42,019 bases of DNA from Sphaerisporangium melleum (lineage in GTDB: Bacteria; Actinomycetota; Actinomycetes; Streptosporangiales; Streptosporangiaceae), in assembly GCF_014646695.1 (NCBI RefSeq), contig NZ_BMNT01000002.1, forward strand, positions 250,930 through 292,948. Direction: 5' to 3'. Below are positions 39,765 through 42,019 of this stretch, piece after piece. Made by a program: the position numbers and the translations under genes. The notes beneath the pieces are model-generated. The model saw only the letters and a list, made by a program, of their open reading frames with translations, did not search any database and was not told where the DNA came from. How positions within the stretch are numbered: the first letter of the stretch is position 1; the number at the start of each line of letters is the position of its first letter.

Positions 39765-39836
39765 GCACCGGTTCCCCGCCGTAGGGCGGCGCCGGCATTC
39801 ACCGCACACCGTCCCGCCGACGCGGCGCCGATCGAA
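39765..39836 (-). repeat. Dispersed hairpin repeat, copy C
   Basis: Same orientation as copy A and less alike in the centre. CGGCGCCGG and CGGCGCCG stem arms are kept (39788-39796 and 39822-39829 region), while the middle has changed; this points to selection or formation by structure. Confidence 0.65.
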
Positions 39837-39923
39837 GCAGCCCATCGGACGGACGGAACACACCACCCGACGAAGGTGAGCAGTCGCAGAGCAGGCGAGC
39901 GAAGAGCCCCGAAGGCCGCCCCT

Positions 39924-40116
39924 TGGCCGGGGCCGGAGCGGTGGTTGGCGAGACTAGGGATCGACCTGGTCAGAACGGTGACAGCAGCGACGCACCCCAC
40001 CGCGATCGGCCAGCAGGCCGTCTCCTCGGCCGGGGCCGGAGAGGCGGTGGGCGAGACTAGGGATCGGCCTGGCGAGGCCGGTGGCAGCGGCGCGCCGCCC
40101 ACCGGGATCGGCCAGG
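39924..40116 (+). repeat. Tandem direct repeat, period about 103 bases
   Basis: Two copies (about 39924-40013 and 40027-40116) share GGCCGGGGCCGGAG, GGCGAGACTAGGGATCG, CCTGG, GGTG(A/G)CAGC and GATCGGCCAG in the same order; the period is 103 at the start and 102 at the end. No coding value is seen. Confidence 0.8.
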
Positions 40117-40167
40117 ACGGCTGGATGCGGTGAGGGTCATTGTGCAAGGTGCGGATGAAGAGGTGTG

Positions 40168-41802
40168 ATGTCGGAACTGGTGACGCGGGCGGAAGAGTGG
40201 CTGGCGCAGGATCCCGATCCCGAGACGCGGGAGGAGCTCCGGCGCATCCTCGACGCGGGTGACGCCGTGGCGCTGGAGGACCGGTTCGGGGCCAGGCTGG
40301 AGTTCGGCACGGCCGGGCTGCGGGGCGAACTGGGCGCCGGGCCCAACCGGATGAACCGCGTGACCGTCATGCGGGCCGCCGCCGGGCTGGCCCGGCGGCT
40401 CGGCCCCGGCCGGCACGTGGTGATCGGGTACGACGCCCGGCACAACTCCGACGTGTTCGCCCGCGACTCGGCGGCCGTGCTCACCGGCGCCGGGCTGCGG
40501 GTCTCGCTGATGGCGCACCACTGGCCGACCCCGGTGCTGGCCTTCGCCGTACGGCACCTCGGCGCCGACGCGGGCGTCATGGTCACCGCCTCGCACAACC
40601 CGCCGCGCGACAACGGCTACAAGGTCTACTGGGGGGACGGCGCGCAGATCGTGCCGCCGCTGGACGTGGAGATCTCGGCGGCGATCGAGGAGACCGGGCC
40701 GGTGGACCGGCTGCCGCTGGGCACCGGCTGGGAGACGCTCGACGATGCGGCGATCGTGGAGCCGTACCTCGCGGCGGTGACGGCGCTGCCGATCGGCGAC
40801 GCCCGTGACCTGCGCGTCGCCTACACGCCGATGCACGGGGTGGGCGGGGAGATCCTGCTGCGGGCCTTCGCCGCCGCCGGGTTCGCGCCGCCCGCCGTGG
40901 TGGAGGCGCAGTTCACCCCGGACCCGGACTTCCCCACGGTCTCCTTCCCCAATCCGGAGGAGCCGGGCGCGATGGATCTCGCATTGCGGCTTGCCGAGAA
41001 GACCGGAGCCGACCTGCTGATCGCCAACGACCCGGACGCCGACCGCTGCGCCGTGGGGGTGCCGACTCCCGACGGCGGCTTCCGGATGCTGACCGGTGAC
41101 GAGACCGGCGGGCTGCTCGGCGAGTGGGTCATCGAACGCACCTCGGCGCCGGACCGCCTGGTCGCCGCGTCCATCGTGTCGTCCTCGCTGCTCGGCAAGA
41201 TCGCGCGGGCGCACGGGGTGCGGCATGCCGAGACGCTGACCGGGTTCAAGTGGATCGTCAAGGCCGGCGACGGCCTGGTCTACGGGTACGAGGAGGCGCT
41301 CGGCCACAGCGTCGGCTCCGATCGCGGGCTGCCGGTGCGCGACAAGGACGGCATCGGGGCCGCTCTCACCATCGCGGGGATGGCCGCGGCGGCCAAGCGG
41401 GACGGCAGGACGCTGCTCGACCTGCTGGACGCGCAGGCCGGACGGTACGGCCTGCACGCGACCGCGCAGCTCTCGTTCCGGGTGAGCGACCTCGCGCTGA
41501 TCACCGCTGCGATGGAACGACTGCGCTCGAACCCGCCGCAGGCCCTCGGCGGCCGGGGCGTCCACGAGGTGGACGATCTGAGCGCGGGTGTGGACGACCT
41601 GCCGCCGACCGACGGGCTGCGGTACCGGCTGGACGGGGACGCGCGTGTGGTCGTCCGCCCGTCCGGCACCGAGCCGAAGCTCAAGTGCTACCTGGAGGTC
41701 GTCGTCCCCGTGACCGGCGGCGACGTTCCTGCCGCCCGTACGCGAGCCGCGAGCGACCTGGCGGCCGTCAAGACGGACCTGGCAGCAGCCCTGGGCCTCT
41801 GA
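40168..41802 (+). CDS. Phosphosugar mutase (phosphoglucomutase/phosphopentomutase type)
   Basis: The protein has 544 residues from the ATG at 40168 (AGAGG ribosome site; a GTG one codon earlier is possible). Phosphoserine S142 in TASHNPPRDNGYKVYW, metal loop DPDADR (288-293), substrate loop FKWIVKAGDG...YGYEEALGHSVG and phosphate site VRPSGTEPKLKCYLE identify the alpha-D-phosphohexomutase family. The family moves phosphate between C1 and C6 (or C5 of ribose). PGM2-like members act on ribose phosphates. Its place behind PNP favours a phosphopentomutase role; this is inference. Confidence 0.92.
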   Translation: MSELVTRAEEWLAQDPDPETREELRRILDAGDAVALEDRFGARLEFGTAGLRGELGAGPNRMNRVTVMRAAAGLARRLGPGRHVVIGYDARHNSDVFARDSAAVLTGAGLRVSLMAHHWPTPVLAFAVRHLGADAGVMVTASHNPPRDNGYKVYWGDGAQIVPPLDVEISAAIEETGPVDRLPLGTGWETLDDAAIVEPYLAAVTALPIGDARDLRVAYTPMHGVGGEILLRAFAAAGFAPPAVVEAQFTPDPDFPTVSFPNPEEPGAMDLALRLAEKTGADLLIANDPDADRCAVGVPTPDGGFRMLTGDETGGLLGEWVIERTSAPDRLVAASIVSSSLLGKIARAHGVRHAETLTGFKWIVKAGDGLVYGYEEALGHSVGSDRGLPVRDKDGIGAALTIAGMAAAAKRDGRTLLDLLDAQAGRYGLHATAQLSFRVSDLALITAAMERLRSNPPQALGGRGVHEVDDLSAGVDDLPPTDGLRYRLDGDARVVVRPSGTEPKLKCYLEVVVPVTGGDVPAARTRAASDLAAVKTDLAAALGL

Positions 41803-41816
41803 GCCCCGGTCACCGC

Positions 41817-41846
41817 GCCGGGCCCAGATGCCTCAATGGGCCCGGC
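41817..41846 (+). terminator. Hairpin after the mutase gene
   Basis: GCCGGGCCCA (41817-41826) and TGGGCCCGGC (41837-41846) are exact inverted repeats with a 10-base loop, 14 bases after the stop codon. Confidence 0.7.
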
Positions 41847-41967
41847 CGGCCCCACGGCCCGCCTTCGAAGCCGCTCGCGGATCGTCTGACCCGACGTCGG
41901 CCAGGATGCCTCCGTGGGCACCGGAAACCGGCCTGGGGTCGAGTCAGACATCCCTGGACGTTGAATG

Positions 41968-42018
41968 TCAAGCGGCGAGGTCGTGGTTGCGGTGTGACCA
42001 TGCGGTTGCCTGGTCGTA
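41968..42018 (-). CDS. Possible 3' end of a coding region at the window edge
   Basis: On the minus strand the last codons before a TGA (41970-41968) read YDQATAWSHRNHDLAA, open to the window edge. It resembles the short C-terminal ends of transposases, but this is only 16 residues and cannot be assigned. Nothing else is seen in 41850-41960. Confidence 0.25.
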   Translation of the reverse strand, partial: YDQATAWSHRNHDLAA

Positions 42019-42019
42019 G

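Larger units (their letters stand above)
39747..40167. other. Intergenic region with two kinds of repeats
   Basis: No gene supported. It carries hairpin repeat copy C (39765-39836) and a direct repeat of about 100 bases (39924-40013 and 40027-40116). 39840-39920 shows nothing recognised. Confidence 0.7.

Noticed and set aside
39876-40133. Small plus-strand gene of 85 codons
   Set aside because: It is made of the 103-base direct repeat with a poor start, and the two copies do not keep a common protein sequence.

Overview
The window is high-GC actinobacterial chromosome. Third codon positions are almost all G or C, GTG starts and probable leaderless starts are common, and the gene set fits an actinomycete: an epsilon subunit of acyl-CoA carboxylase, an actinobacterial-type Tad locus, an FHA-EccC/WXG100 pair and TTGTCCACA-type DnaA boxes. 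A filamentous actinomycete, perhaps of the Streptosporangiales, is likely, but that is inference. I saw no rRNA, tRNA or CRISPR array.

Layout. 1-1042: the 3' end of the acyl-CoA carboxylase beta subunit gene and the small epsilon subunit gene. The matching biotin-carrier alpha subunit lies 23 kb away at 23925. 1147-5551: an NYN-type nuclease gene, an alkylation-repair pair (Ada-AlkA fusion plus Ogt) and a MOSC protein. 5552-5759 carries a relic of a polyketide ketosynthase. 5760-16569 (minus strand): a Tad pilus locus in the order SAF/CpaB, TadZ, TadA, TadB, TadC, Flp pilin, TadE, TadG-like, then a membrane-spanning LysM regulator with a SARP-like cytosolic end, a lipoprotein and a secreted protein. 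17155-17484 is cutA. 17630-17793 holds four DnaA boxes in a duplicated unit. 18051-23695: a type VII secretion-like module (FHA-FtsK/EccC ATPase, WXG100 protein) in which the WXG100 gene is followed by a second TadE-type pseudopilin gene.

25779-31366 holds two membrane proteins with unrelated outer halves, a TPM-like domain in one and pentapeptide repeats in the other, but the same cytosolic module of about 90 residues. Between them are a truncated IS30-type element, a small HTH regulator with an aldo/keto reductase behind a clear operator, and gene debris. 31380-41802 is mostly housekeeping and catabolic: a flavoprotein quinone reductase, a gamma-glutamylcyclotransferase-like protein, a BrnT/BrnA-like toxin-antitoxin pair, kynureninase, a MarR-type regulator with a cytochrome P450, an RDD membrane protein, an unrecognised protein, purine nucleoside phosphorylase and a phosphosugar mutase (the last two plausibly work together in nucleoside salvage).

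The most interesting points are: the WXG100-TadE gene pair facing an EccC next to a Tad locus; the predicted wall-sensing LysM/SARP transmembrane regulator; the DnaA-box cluster away from any dnaA/dnaN; the shared cytosolic module; and a family of three intergenic hairpin repeats.
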